Shown piece by piece: positions 52,677 through 60,041 of a DNA stretch of 64,000 bases (position 1 is the stretch's first letter; every line of letters starts with the position of its first letter). The stretch lies in assembly GCF_003851685.1 (NCBI RefSeq), contig NZ_CP027727.1:2604001-2668000 (forward strand), given 5' to 3'. The position numbers were made by a program, and so were the translations under genes. The DNA comes from Pseudomonas sp. R5-89-07. GTDB lineage: Bacteria > Pseudomonadota > Gammaproteobacteria > Pseudomonadales > Pseudomonadaceae. The notes under the pieces are model-generated. The model was not told where the DNA came from. It did not search any database and saw nothing but the letters and a program-made list of their open reading frames with translations.

Positions 52677-53405
52677 CTATCCGCCACGGATTGTACGACT
52701 ACTCGCCACCTGTTGGGGTTTGCAGTTCAGATACGCCGAAGACTTCAACCAGCGCTGGTCGGGGTACCACGAGAACATGAACTGCCCATCCTTGAGCTTG
52801 TCCACCACTTGGCGGGCGACTTGCGGGCGCACCGCCGGGCAGCCCTGGCTGCGGCCGATACGGCCTTCGCGCTTGCTCCATAGCGGGCTGACGTAGTCGG
52901 CGGCGTGAATCACGATGGCGCGGTCGCGGGCCTGGTCATTGAAGCCAGGCTCCAGGCCGTCCATGCGCAGCGAGTAGCCGTGGGTGCCGAGGTAGCTTTC
53001 CTGGGTGCGGAACAGGCCCAGGCTGGACTGGTGGCTGCCCTCGAGATTGGAAAACTGGGTGGCGAAGTTTTCGCCCGACTTGGCGCCGTGGGCCACCAGG
53101 TCGCGCAGGACCAGGGTCTTTTTGCGCAAATCGAAAATCCACAGCCGACGGGCGGTCGAGGGCTGGGAGTAGTCAATCACCGCCAGGCGATCGGAGCGTT
53201 CCTCGCCATTACTGACGGCGCACTGCACCGCGCTCAGGGCACTTTTGAGAACGATGGGATTGAGTTCTGGAGCCGAGCGCGCCAGGCTGCTATACAAAGA
53301 AGGAAGGGGGCCGTTGGCGGCGAGCGCAACATTGCTCAGTAACGCCAGGCTCCCGGTGATCAAGCCCAGTTTGGTCAGGCCGAGCCGGCGCATAAAAGTC
53401 AGCAT
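52677..53405 (-). CDS. murein L,D-transpeptidase catalytic-domain protein
   Basis: This 242-residue exported protein has a signal peptide (GLITGSLALLSNVALAANG) and one catalytic domain with VIHAADYVSPLW and GRSQGCPAVRP, the histidine and cysteine of an L,D-transpeptidase-like active site of the YkuD-related 'catalytic domain family'. It probably forms or trims peptidoglycan crosslinks. It is divergent from, and 24 bases away from, the larger L,D-transpeptidase gene, so the two share a promoter region. Confidence 0.82.
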   Translation of the reverse strand: MLTFMRRLGLTKLGLITGSLALLSNVALAANGPLPSLYSSLARSAPELNPIVLKSALSAVQCAVSNGEERSDRLAVIDYSQPSTARRLWIFDLRKKTLVLRDLVAHGAKSGENFATQFSNLEGSHQSSLGLFRTQESYLGTHGYSLRMDGLEPGFNDQARDRAIVIHAADYVSPLWSKREGRIGRSQGCPAVRPQVARQVVDKLKDGQFMFSWYPDQRWLKSSAYLNCKPQQVASSRTIRGG

Positions 53406-53429
53406 CTACAGTCGAGTCCCCGCTGTGGA

Positions 53430-55046
53430 GTGGAGCTAAGTCAATTGTTCAAAAAACACGCATGTTACTTGAGCATTTGCCTGCTCGTTACACCATTGGT
53501 CGCCACAGCCGAAGCGCTGCCGGTGGAGCCATTGCCGGTCACAACGCCAGCCCCGGTGGATCTGGCGCCGCTGCAACAGGCGCTGGCGCAGTTGCCCAGC
53601 GTCTGTCCCCAACTCGCGCCGCGTATCGATGCGGCCGCACAGGCGCGTCTGCAAGCCTTTTACCAGCAGCAGGGCGACACGCCGTTGTGGTCGGAAGATG
53701 AGCGTCGGCAAGCCTTGCACAGCCAGTTGCTGATGCTGGCCGACGACGGTCTCGATCCCACCCACTATAGCTTGCCTTCGCTGGATGCCAGGGCCAACGT
53801 GCTGTGCAGCGATATCGCGGTCAGTCAGCAGTACCTGCAAGCCCTGCAGGATTTGCACTACGGGCGCCTGCAGCAATCGCGCTTCGAACCGCTCTGGCAC
53901 TCCCAGCCGCCTGCCGTCGATCCCAACACGGTCGTGCTGGCCTTTGCCGCCACCGGCTTGCGCGACATGGCCCTGGCGTTCGATCAGGCGCGCCCCAGCG
54001 CGGATTTGTATCGCAGCCTGCGTAATGCCTATTCCAGCGTGCGCCAGCAGCCGCTGCCGCAATGGGAAGCGGTCGGTGACGGGCCGCTGTTGCGTCCCGG
54101 CATGGAAGACCCACGGGTGCCGCAATTGGCGCGTCGGCTCCACAGCGGCGGTTACCTCGCCGTCGAACCCAAGGGCAGCGGCAAGCAGTACCGCCCCGAA
54201 CTGGTCGCTGCGGTCAAGGCGTTCCAGCTCAGCCACTCGTTGCAGTCCGACGGTGTGATCGGCACCGGCACCGTGGCCGAACTCAATATCAGCCCGGCGA
54301 TGCGCCGCGACCAGTTGCGCATCAACCTGGAGCGGTTTCGCTGGCTGGCCCAGGACCTGGAGCCCGAAGGCGTGGTGGTCAACGTCGCGGCCGCGCAACT
54401 GAGCGTGTATCAGAGCGGCATCCCGGTATGGCAAACCCGCCTGCAAGTAGGCCGCGCCGAGCGCCAGACGCCGCTGCTCAAGTCGCGTATCACGCGGTTG
54501 ACCCTCAACCCGACCTGGACCATCCCGCCCACCATCATGCGCGAGGACAAGCTGCCGGCCATTCGTCTCAACCCCGAGTACCTGCGCCAGCAGAACCTGC
54601 AAGTGCTCGACGCCGCAGGCCACCCGCTGACACCGGATCAGGTCGACTGGGCGCGCCCCGGCAATATCCTGCTGCGTCAGGAGGCGGGGCCGCGTAACCC
54701 GCTGGGCAAGATCGTGATGCGCTTTCCCAACCCGTATTCGGTGTACCTGCATGACACGCCGAGCCAGCCGCTGTTTACCAAGGGGCCGCGGGCGTTCAGT
54801 TCGGGATGCGTGAGGGTCGAACAGCCGCTGCTGTTGCGCGACCTGCTGGTGAGCCCGGCTGAACGCACGCGCACCGATGAGTTGCTGGCGACCGGTATGA
54901 CCCATGAGTTCAGGCTGGCCACGCCGGTACCGGTGCTGCTGGGGTACTGGACAGTGGAAGTGGATCGCCAGGGCAGCCTGGTGTATGCGCCGGATATCTA
55001 TGCCCGCGACCCGGTACTGATCAAGGCGATGGGTACTGTGCTGTAG
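53430..55046 (+). CDS. L,D-transpeptidase of the YcbB/LdtD type
   Basis: This 538-residue periplasmic enzyme makes 3-3 crosslinks in peptidoglycan. It has a signal peptide (LSICLLVTPLVATAEA), an N-terminal scaffold domain, a peptidoglycan-binding segment (VAAVKAFQLSHSLQSDGVIGTGT, near residue 255-280), and a YkuD domain with YLHDTPSQPLF and SSGCVRVEQPLLLRDLL, the catalytic histidine and cysteine of the family. GTG at 53430 is given; TTG at 53445, nine bases after GGAG, is as likely and gives a shorter N-terminus. It ends just before two REPINs. Confidence 0.9.
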   Translation: MELSQLFKKHACYLSICLLVTPLVATAEALPVEPLPVTTPAPVDLAPLQQALAQLPSVCPQLAPRIDAAAQARLQAFYQQQGDTPLWSEDERRQALHSQLLMLADDGLDPTHYSLPSLDARANVLCSDIAVSQQYLQALQDLHYGRLQQSRFEPLWHSQPPAVDPNTVVLAFAATGLRDMALAFDQARPSADLYRSLRNAYSSVRQQPLPQWEAVGDGPLLRPGMEDPRVPQLARRLHSGGYLAVEPKGSGKQYRPELVAAVKAFQLSHSLQSDGVIGTGTVAELNISPAMRRDQLRINLERFRWLAQDLEPEGVVVNVAAAQLSVYQSGIPVWQTRLQVGRAERQTPLLKSRITRLTLNPTWTIPPTIMREDKLPAIRLNPEYLRQQNLQVLDAAGHPLTPDQVDWARPGNILLRQEAGPRNPLGKIVMRFPNPYSVYLHDTPSQPLFTKGPRAFSSGCVRVEQPLLLRDLLVSPAERTRTDELLATGMTHEFRLATPVPVLLGYWTVEVDRQGSLVYAPDIYARDPVLIKAMGTVL

Positions 55047-55067
55047 AACTGAATGGCCCGATACCCA

Positions 55068-55156
55068 TGTGGGAGGGGGCTTGCCCCCGATGGCGGCGTG
55101 TCAGTCAAGCATGTACCCGCTGACCCCCCCTCATCGGGGGCAAGCCCCCTCCCACA
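55068..55156. repeat. REPIN, first of a duplicated pair
   Basis: A complete inverted pair whose right flank is followed by a degenerate copy of the sequence that ends the histidine kinase gene (see 55240). It starts exactly 172 bases before the second REPIN. Confidence 0.92.
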
Positions 55157-55239
55157 TTGGATCGGCGTGTCTTCACAGGGTTTTTTCCGGCTCTAGTTGC
55201 AGCTGTGCAAGCAGGGTCGGGGGCCCACCCACGGGCAAG

Positions 55240-55328
55240 TATGGGAGGGGGCTTGCCCCCGATGGCGGAGTGTCAGTCAAGCATGTATCCGCTGACACAC
55301 CCTCATCGGGGGCAAGCCCCCTCCCACA
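55240..55328. repeat. REPIN, second of a duplicated pair
   Basis: A complete inverted pair with left edge TATGGG instead of TGTGGG. Its interior (CAGTCAAGCATGTATCCGCTGACA) closely matches that of the first copy, far more than REPINs elsewhere in the window do, which shows recent duplication rather than independent insertion. Confidence 0.92.
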
Positions 55329-55354
55329 GTGGATTGGTGTGCTCTTGACTGGAT

Positions 55355-56746
55355 TTATTCCGGCATCAATTGCTGGCGGCATTCCAGCGCCAGGCGTGCG
55401 CCGCCCAGTTCGCTGGTGCCGACGTCCAGCCTGAAGCCGTGCAGGTTGATGATCGCCGCCACAATCGACAGGCCCAGGCCGAACCCGCCTTGCTGATCAC
55501 TTTCATCGACCCGATAAAAGCGCTGGAATACCGAAGCGCGTTCGGCTGCCGGAATGCCCGGCCCCGAGTCGAGCACTTCGATGCGTGTGCTTCCCAGGTC
55601 ATTGACCGCGCGCAGGATCACTTTGCCCTCGGGCGGGGTGAACTTGATCGAGTTGCTGAGCAGGTTGGCCAGGGCCTCGAACAACAGGGCGCGGTCGCCG
55701 GTAATCCAGGGCAGTGAATCCGGCGTCTGCAGCAGCAGTTCCAGCTCGCCTTCTTCCGCCAGGGGCAGGTAGAAGTCGTGCAGTTCGCGCAGCAGCGGCA
55801 GTGGGTCCATCAACAAAAAGCCCGAGCGACGCTGGTGGTCTTCCAGTTCGGAAATGCGCAGCAAACCGCGAAAGCGTGCCATCAGGGTATCGGTTTCGGC
55901 AATCGCGTCATCCAGCTTCACGGCGTGCGCCGAGTCCTCCTCCGCTTGTTGCTTGATGCGGTAAAGCTGCGCCCGCAGGCGCGTCAGTGGCGTGCGCAGA
56001 TCGTGGGCGATGTTGTCGCACACGCCCTTGACCTCGTTCATCAGCTTCTCGATGCGGTCGAGCATGGCGTTGACGATGGCCGCCAGCATGTCCAGTTCAT
56101 CGCGCCGGTCGGACAGCGGCAGGCGGTGGGTCAGGTCGCCGGCGACGATGGCTTCGGCGCTCGCCTGGATCTTGCGAATGCGTCGCAGCGGACGCCGGCG
56201 CAGCAAGTGCCAGCCAGCGGCGCCGGGGATGATGGTCAGCGACAGTGCCCACAGCAGGGCATGCCAGATGATCCGGGTCACGCCGAACAGCGAACCGTTG
56301 GCGCGCACCAGCACCAGCCAGCGGCCGTCTTCGGTGTGGGTGGCCACGGCGTCGCAGCTGTCCTTGGGCAGTTTCGGGTCGTCGGAGTCGACGCAGTTGG
56401 CCAGGGCGTGGATCTTGCCATCCAGGGGCAGGTCGGGCGGCACCGCACGGATCGGCCCGCTCAAGGGACGGAATTGCTCATCGAACAGGCCATAGGCATC
56501 CACGCCCTTCATGTCGAAGGTCATGCTGGTGGTCAGCGCGTCCACCAGCTCTTCGCCGTCGAAATGCTGGAACAGATGCTGGCGCTGCATCAGCGAATGG
56601 CGCGACAGGTCGCTCAGATAGCCCGACACTTCGTAATACAGCACCCCCATGAGGATGCAGCTCCAGGCCACGAACAGCGAACTGTACAGCGCCAGCAACC
56701 GGCTGCTGGAAGAGCGCCAGCCCTTAGAGGGGTTCAGCAATGACAT
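55355..56746 (-). CDS. sensor histidine kinase
   Basis: This 463-residue inner membrane kinase has one span near residues 17-37, a periplasmic sensor of about 130 residues (with DSDDPKLPKDSCDAVATHTED), a second span near 155-175, a HAMP region (AEAIVAGDLTHRLPLSDRRDELDML), the phospho-histidine at H248 in DNIAHDLRTPLTRL, and the ATPase boxes VLDSGPGIP and GGFGLGLSIV. Its start overlaps the response regulator gene by 23 bases. The sensed signal is unknown. A degenerate copy of its 3' end is found further on, between the two REPINs. Confidence 0.92.
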   Translation of the reverse strand: MSLLNPSKGWRSSSSRLLALYSSLFVAWSCILMGVLYYEVSGYLSDLSRHSLMQRQHLFQHFDGEELVDALTTSMTFDMKGVDAYGLFDEQFRPLSGPIRAVPPDLPLDGKIHALANCVDSDDPKLPKDSCDAVATHTEDGRWLVLVRANGSLFGVTRIIWHALLWALSLTIIPGAAGWHLLRRRPLRRIRKIQASAEAIVAGDLTHRLPLSDRRDELDMLAAIVNAMLDRIEKLMNEVKGVCDNIAHDLRTPLTRLRAQLYRIKQQAEEDSAHAVKLDDAIAETDTLMARFRGLLRISELEDHQRRSGFLLMDPLPLLRELHDFYLPLAEEGELELLLQTPDSLPWITGDRALLFEALANLLSNSIKFTPPEGKVILRAVNDLGSTRIEVLDSGPGIPAAERASVFQRFYRVDESDQQGGFGLGLSIVAAIINLHGFRLDVGTSELGGARLALECRQQLMPE

Positions 56747-57407
56747 ATCCCGAGCCTCGTACCGTGCGAATCAGCGGCGTGAGGCCCGGCGGGTCGATTT
56801 TCTTGCGTAGGCGACCGATGTGCACGTCGATCAGGTTGGTGCCGGGGTCGAAGTGATAACCCCAGACTTCCTCGAAGATCATCATCCGCGACAGGATCTG
56901 CCCGGTGTTGCGCATCAGGAATTCCAGCAGCTTGTACTCGGTGGGCAGCAGGCTCAACGGCTGCTCGGCGCGGCTGGCTTCGCGGCTGATCAGGTTCAAT
57001 TCGAGGTCGGCCACGCGTAGCGCGGTTTCGAATTCCTTGACCGTGCTTTTACGCCGCAACAGCACTTCGACGCGGGCGGCCATTTCGTCGGACGCGAAGG
57101 GTTTGGTCAGGTAGTCATCGCCGCCGGCGCGCAGGCCACGTACACGTTCATCGACGTCGGAGAGGGCGCTGATCATCAGGATCGGCGTCGACACCCCGAT
57201 GGTCCGCAGCGTGGTGACGATGGCCAGGCCATCCAGTTCGGGCAGCATGCGGTCGAGGGTGATCAGATCGTAATCACCACTCACGGCACGGACCAGGCCT
57301 TCGCGGCCATTGTCCACCCAGTCTACGTCCAGTCCATGGCTACTCAGCTCGGCGACGATCTCGCGAGCCGTTACGGCGTCATCCTCGATGGTCAAAATGC
57401 GGGTCAT
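56724..57407 (-). CDS. OmpR-family response regulator
   Basis: This 227-residue regulator has a receiver domain with acidic residues EDD at 8-10, the phosphorylation site D52 (LITLDRMLPELDG), the switch threonine region PILMISALSD and K in DYLTKPF, and an OmpR/PhoB winged helix ending DVHIGRLRKKIDPPG and TVRGSGYVIAEP. It is the first gene of a two-gene unit with the kinase. A 15-base inverted repeat lies about 40-90 bases upstream and could be its own operator. Confidence 0.93.
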   Translation of the reverse strand: MTRILTIEDDAVTAREIVAELSSHGLDVDWVDNGREGLVRAVSGDYDLITLDRMLPELDGLAIVTTLRTIGVSTPILMISALSDVDERVRGLRAGGDDYLTKPFASDEMAARVEVLLRRKSTVKEFETALRVADLELNLISREASRAEQPLSLLPTEYKLLEFLMRNTGQILSRMMIFEEVWGYHFDPGTNLIDVHIGRLRKKIDPPGLTPLIRTVRGSGYVIAEPL

Positions 57408-57447
57408 AGGATTACCTGGTGAGCGTTCACACTAGAAGTGGGAGGCA

Positions 57448-57499
57448 TTTTGCCAAGAAGTTGCTGAATGTTTCCTAAATAAAACTTCATTTGGCAAAA
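57448..57499. promoter_or_regulatory. long imperfect inverted repeat upstream of the response regulator
   Basis: TTTTGCCAAGAAGTT (57448-57462) and AACTTCATTTGGCAAAA (57483-57499) form arms of 15 bases with a two-base bulge and a 20-base centre. It lies 41 bases upstream of the response regulator ATG (minus strand). It could be an operator for autoregulation or an RNA hairpin in the leader. Confidence 0.4.
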
Positions 57500-57528
57500 C
57501 CGGTACTTCCAAGCCTTGCCCAATTCAG

Positions 57529-57617
57529 TGTGGGAGGGGGCTTGCTCCCGATATAGGTGGCTCATTCTGTGAATGCTTACCTGATACACCGCTATCGGGG
57601 GCAAGCCCCCTCCCACA
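57529..57617. repeat. REPIN between the two-component and membrane protein genes
   Basis: A complete inverted pair; left core CTTGCTCCCGATATAGG, right core TATCGGGGGCAAG. It lies in the 390-base gap 57408-57797 that also holds the inverted repeat at 57448, a sigma54-like site at 57729, and an AT-rich leader at 57680-57720. Confidence 0.9.
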
Positions 57618-57728
57618 AGGAATGCATAACGCCCGCTCCCTACAGGCAATTCTTGCAACTTGCATGACTTCACGAAGTTCAATTTAGTTAAGTTGCTGAA
57701 ATATAAGAATTTTATTTTGAGTCTGCGC

Positions 57729-57744
57729 TGGCACGCTGCCTGCA
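57729..57744 (+). promoter_or_regulatory. candidate sigma54 promoter
   Basis: TGGCACG-CTGCC-TGCAC fits TGGCAC-N5-TTGCA with one mismatch, and keeps the GG and GC pairs 10 bases apart. RNA would begin near 57756, leaving a leader of about 42 bases before the ATG at 57798. Roughly one such match is expected by chance in a window this size, so the site needs proof. Confidence 0.35.
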
Positions 57745-57797
57745 CTGTCCTTTTTGAGACTTGTAACACTATTTTTCATGCCTGGAGCAAAACAACA

Positions 57798-58703
57798 ATG
57801 ATCACATCCTCATCCACGCTGCAAGAGTCGAGCGCGCTCTCCGGGGTTTCCTGGGGGGCGATTTTTGCCGGTGCCGCTGCGGCGGCGGCGTTGTCCCTGA
57901 TCCTGGTGCTGCTGGGCTTTGGCCTGGGTTTTTCGGCGGTGTCGCCCTGGGCTGACAGCGGCATGAGCGCCAAGGGGCTTGGCATTTCCACGATTGTCTG
58001 GCTGGCCTTTACCCAAATCGTCGCGTCTGGCCTGGGCGGCTACATCGCCGGCAGGTTGCGTGTGAAGTGGGCCAATATGCATGGCGACGAGGTGTACTTT
58101 CGCGATACCGCCCACGGCTTCCTGGCCTGGGCCGTGGCGACACTGATCACGGCGATGCTGGTGGTCGGTTCGGTCAGCAGCGTGGTCAGCGGCGGCGTGA
58201 AAGCCGGCGCCAGCGTTGCCTCGGGCGCCGCCAGCAGCATGAGCCAAGCTGCCGGCAGCGCAGCAAAGGGCGCTCACAGTGGTGATTTCGGTTACTACGT
58301 CGACAGCCTGTTCCGCGACGACCGCCCGGCAGCCGTCAGCGATGACGCCGCCCATGCCGTGGTCGGCCGCATTTTTGCCCGTACCCTGAGCAATGATGGC
58401 CAACTGGCGCCGGAAGACCGTACCTACCTGGCCCAGTTGATCAGCCAGCGCACCAACCTCAGCCAGGCCGATGCCGAAGCACGTATCGACAAGGTGTATG
58501 GCGATGCCCGCAAAGCCATCGAAGACGCCAAAGTCAAAGCCAAGCAAGCCGCTGACACGGCTGCAAAAGTGGCTGCCTACACCTCGCTGTGGACCTTCGT
58601 TGCGCTGCTGATCGGTGCGTTCTTCGCCAGCTTCGCCGCCACCTTCGGCGGTCGCCGCCGGGATGCCGTGGTGTACGTCGAAACCGAAAACTACGTTCGT
58701 TAA
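57798..58703 (+). CDS. membrane protein of unknown function, 301 residues
   Basis: A membrane protein with an Ala/Gly-rich N-terminus (GVSWGAIFAGAAAAAALSLILVLLGFGLGF), spans near residues 15-45, 65-90 and 115-135, a soluble middle (YYVDSLFRDDRPAAVSDDAAHAV, FARTLSNDGQLAPEDRTYLAQLIS), a helical region with lysines (KAIEDAKVKAKQAADTAAKVAAYTSLWTF) and a last span near 265-285. Similar sequences are often labelled PhnA-like without evidence. ATG at 57798 is preceded by GGAG and an AAAACAACAA run. A 24-residue membrane peptide gene follows after 15 bases. Confidence 0.75.
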   Translation: MITSSSTLQESSALSGVSWGAIFAGAAAAAALSLILVLLGFGLGFSAVSPWADSGMSAKGLGISTIVWLAFTQIVASGLGGYIAGRLRVKWANMHGDEVYFRDTAHGFLAWAVATLITAMLVVGSVSSVVSGGVKAGASVASGAASSMSQAAGSAAKGAHSGDFGYYVDSLFRDDRPAAVSDDAAHAVVGRIFARTLSNDGQLAPEDRTYLAQLISQRTNLSQADAEARIDKVYGDARKAIEDAKVKAKQAADTAAKVAAYTSLWTFVALLIGAFFASFAATFGGRRRDAVVYVETENYVR

Positions 58704-58718
58704 TTCAAGGAGAACATC

Positions 58719-58793
58719 ATGCGCTCATTACTGCTGTGGTTCCTCGGCGTGCCGATTCCGGTGATCATCCTGATCGCGATCTTCATGCACTAA
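58719..58793 (+). CDS. 24-residue membrane peptide
   Basis: A tiny gene with AAGGAG 8 bases before its ATG. The peptide begins MRSLLLWFLGVPIPVIILI and ends AIFMH, one hydrophobic span with a PIP kink. It starts 15 bases after the 301-residue membrane protein gene and is probably translated from the same RNA, perhaps as a partner. Similar short peptides occur in other proteobacteria, but no function is known. Confidence 0.6.
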   Translation: MRSLLLWFLGVPIPVIILIAIFMH

Positions 58794-58814
58794 ACCCGAG
58801 CCAGCTCGGTCTCT

Positions 58815-58842
58815 TGTGGGAGGGGGCAAGCCCCCTCCCACA
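58815..58842. repeat. collapsed REP hairpin
   Basis: A single perfect 28-base palindrome, TGTGGGAGGGGGCA then AGCCCCCTCCCACA, in which the outer arms of a REPIN are joined and the interior lost. It lies 21 bases after the small peptide gene and may serve as its terminator. Confidence 0.88.
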
Positions 58843-58848
58843 TTTGTT

Positions 58849-59757
58849 TCAGTCGTCAAACCCAACCTGCTCGTGAATCTCATCCACCTTCAGCTCCAAC
58901 CGATACGCCACCGCAATGAACAACGCCTGGCACAGGCACAAGGTCGCGCTCAACGAGCGGAAGGCAAACGACGACCCCTCATTGACCAACAACACCGCGT
59001 TGGCCCGCTTGGCCAACGGCGACAAGTTACTGTCGGTGATGATCAGCGTTTTAGCCTGGTGATGCTGGGCGATGCGCAGGCAGTGTTGGGTCTCTTTGCC
59101 GTAGGGCGTGAAGCTGATGGCGATCACCAAGTCATTGGCGCGCACGCTGCGCATCTGTTCGCGGTAGCTGCCGCCCAGGCCGGAGATCAGGTGAATGCGC
59201 TTGTTGGTGTGCTGCAGGTTGTACACCAGGTAGTCGGCCACCGCGAACGAGCGGCGTACGCCGACCACGTAGATATTGTCGGCATTCACTACCAGGTCCA
59301 CGGCCTTGTCGAAGGCCACGTCGTCGAGCTCCATGCCCAGGCGCTCAATGCCGGACAACGTCGCGTTGACGCACTCGCGCGCCAGGTCGCCGCCGCTGGC
59401 CTTTTGCGACTTATTGGCGATCATGCTGCGGATGCGCTGCTGGTAGTTCTGCACCGGCGTGGTCTTGTGGGTATACGCCTCGCGAAACAGCGCCTGCATC
59501 TCACTGAACCCGCTGAAGCCGAAACGCTGGGAGAAGCGCACGATGGCCGAAGGGTGCACTTCGCATTCCCGGGCGATATCGCTGATACGGTCGACCATGA
59601 TGCGGTCGCTCTGCTGGCTCATGTAACTGGCGATGCGCTTGAGTTGGCGCGGCAGGCTTTCGTATTCGTCGGTGATCAGCTGCAACAGGCGTTCGGCATT
59701 GATCGGAGGGCTGGCGATTGTATCTTCCAGGTTGGTCTCGGGATCGGTGCGGGACAT
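58849..59757 (-). CDS. iolR: RpiR-family regulator of the inositol cluster
   Basis: This 302-residue regulator has an N-terminal helix-turn-helix (MSQQSDRIMVDRISDIARECEVHPSAIVRFSQRFGFSGFSEMQALF, seen as ECEVHPSAIVRFSQRFGF) and a C-terminal SIS sugar-binding domain (GVRRSFAVADYLVYNL, VIAISFTPYGKETQHC). It lies divergent from iolC, with two operator-like sites in between, which fits an RpiR-type inositol repressor. The ATG at 59757 is preceded by AAGGA; the longer in-frame reading starts inside the intergenic region. The name iolR is by position and family. Confidence 0.85.
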   Translation of the reverse strand: MSRTDPETNLEDTIASPPINAERLLQLITDEYESLPRQLKRIASYMSQQSDRIMVDRISDIARECEVHPSAIVRFSQRFGFSGFSEMQALFREAYTHKTTPVQNYQQRIRSMIANKSQKASGGDLARECVNATLSGIERLGMELDDVAFDKAVDLVVNADNIYVVGVRRSFAVADYLVYNLQHTNKRIHLISGLGGSYREQMRSVRANDLVIAISFTPYGKETQHCLRIAQHHQAKTLIITDSNLSPLAKRANAVLLVNEGSSFAFRSLSATLCLCQALFIAVAYRLELKVDEIHEQVGFDD

Positions 59758-59902
59758 GGGCAATCCTTCTGGCGTGTTCGTCTGGTGCGCTGATGGGTGG
59801 CGCAAGTCTACAGGGTAGGCGCAAAAAAATACCTCGGCATCACGGCCCGCGTGGGCTGCTGAAACGATGCACGCCGGCTGCCGCAACATTATGACGGCTT
59901 AT

Positions 59903-59947
59903 TGGAAAAAATATTCCACTAAAAATAATTATGGAATAAATATTGAT
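59903..59947. promoter_or_regulatory. paired RpiR-type operator between iolR and iolC
   Basis: TGGAAAAAATATTCCA (59903-59918, perfect five-base arms) and TGGAATAAATATTGAT (59932-59947) start exactly 29 bases apart, fitting GGAA-N6-TTCC. The same pair, at the same spacing, occurs upstream of the oxidoreductase gene at 14516-14560. Expected to be bound by the divergent RpiR-family protein. Confidence 0.7.
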
Positions 59948-60041
59948 TGCCGCCGCCGGACGTTCTAGTCTGCTCCCACCAAGAGCGTTTGCCGTCGTCA
60001 TGGCGGCACAGCGCAGGCTGATAAAAATAACAGGAGCCAGC

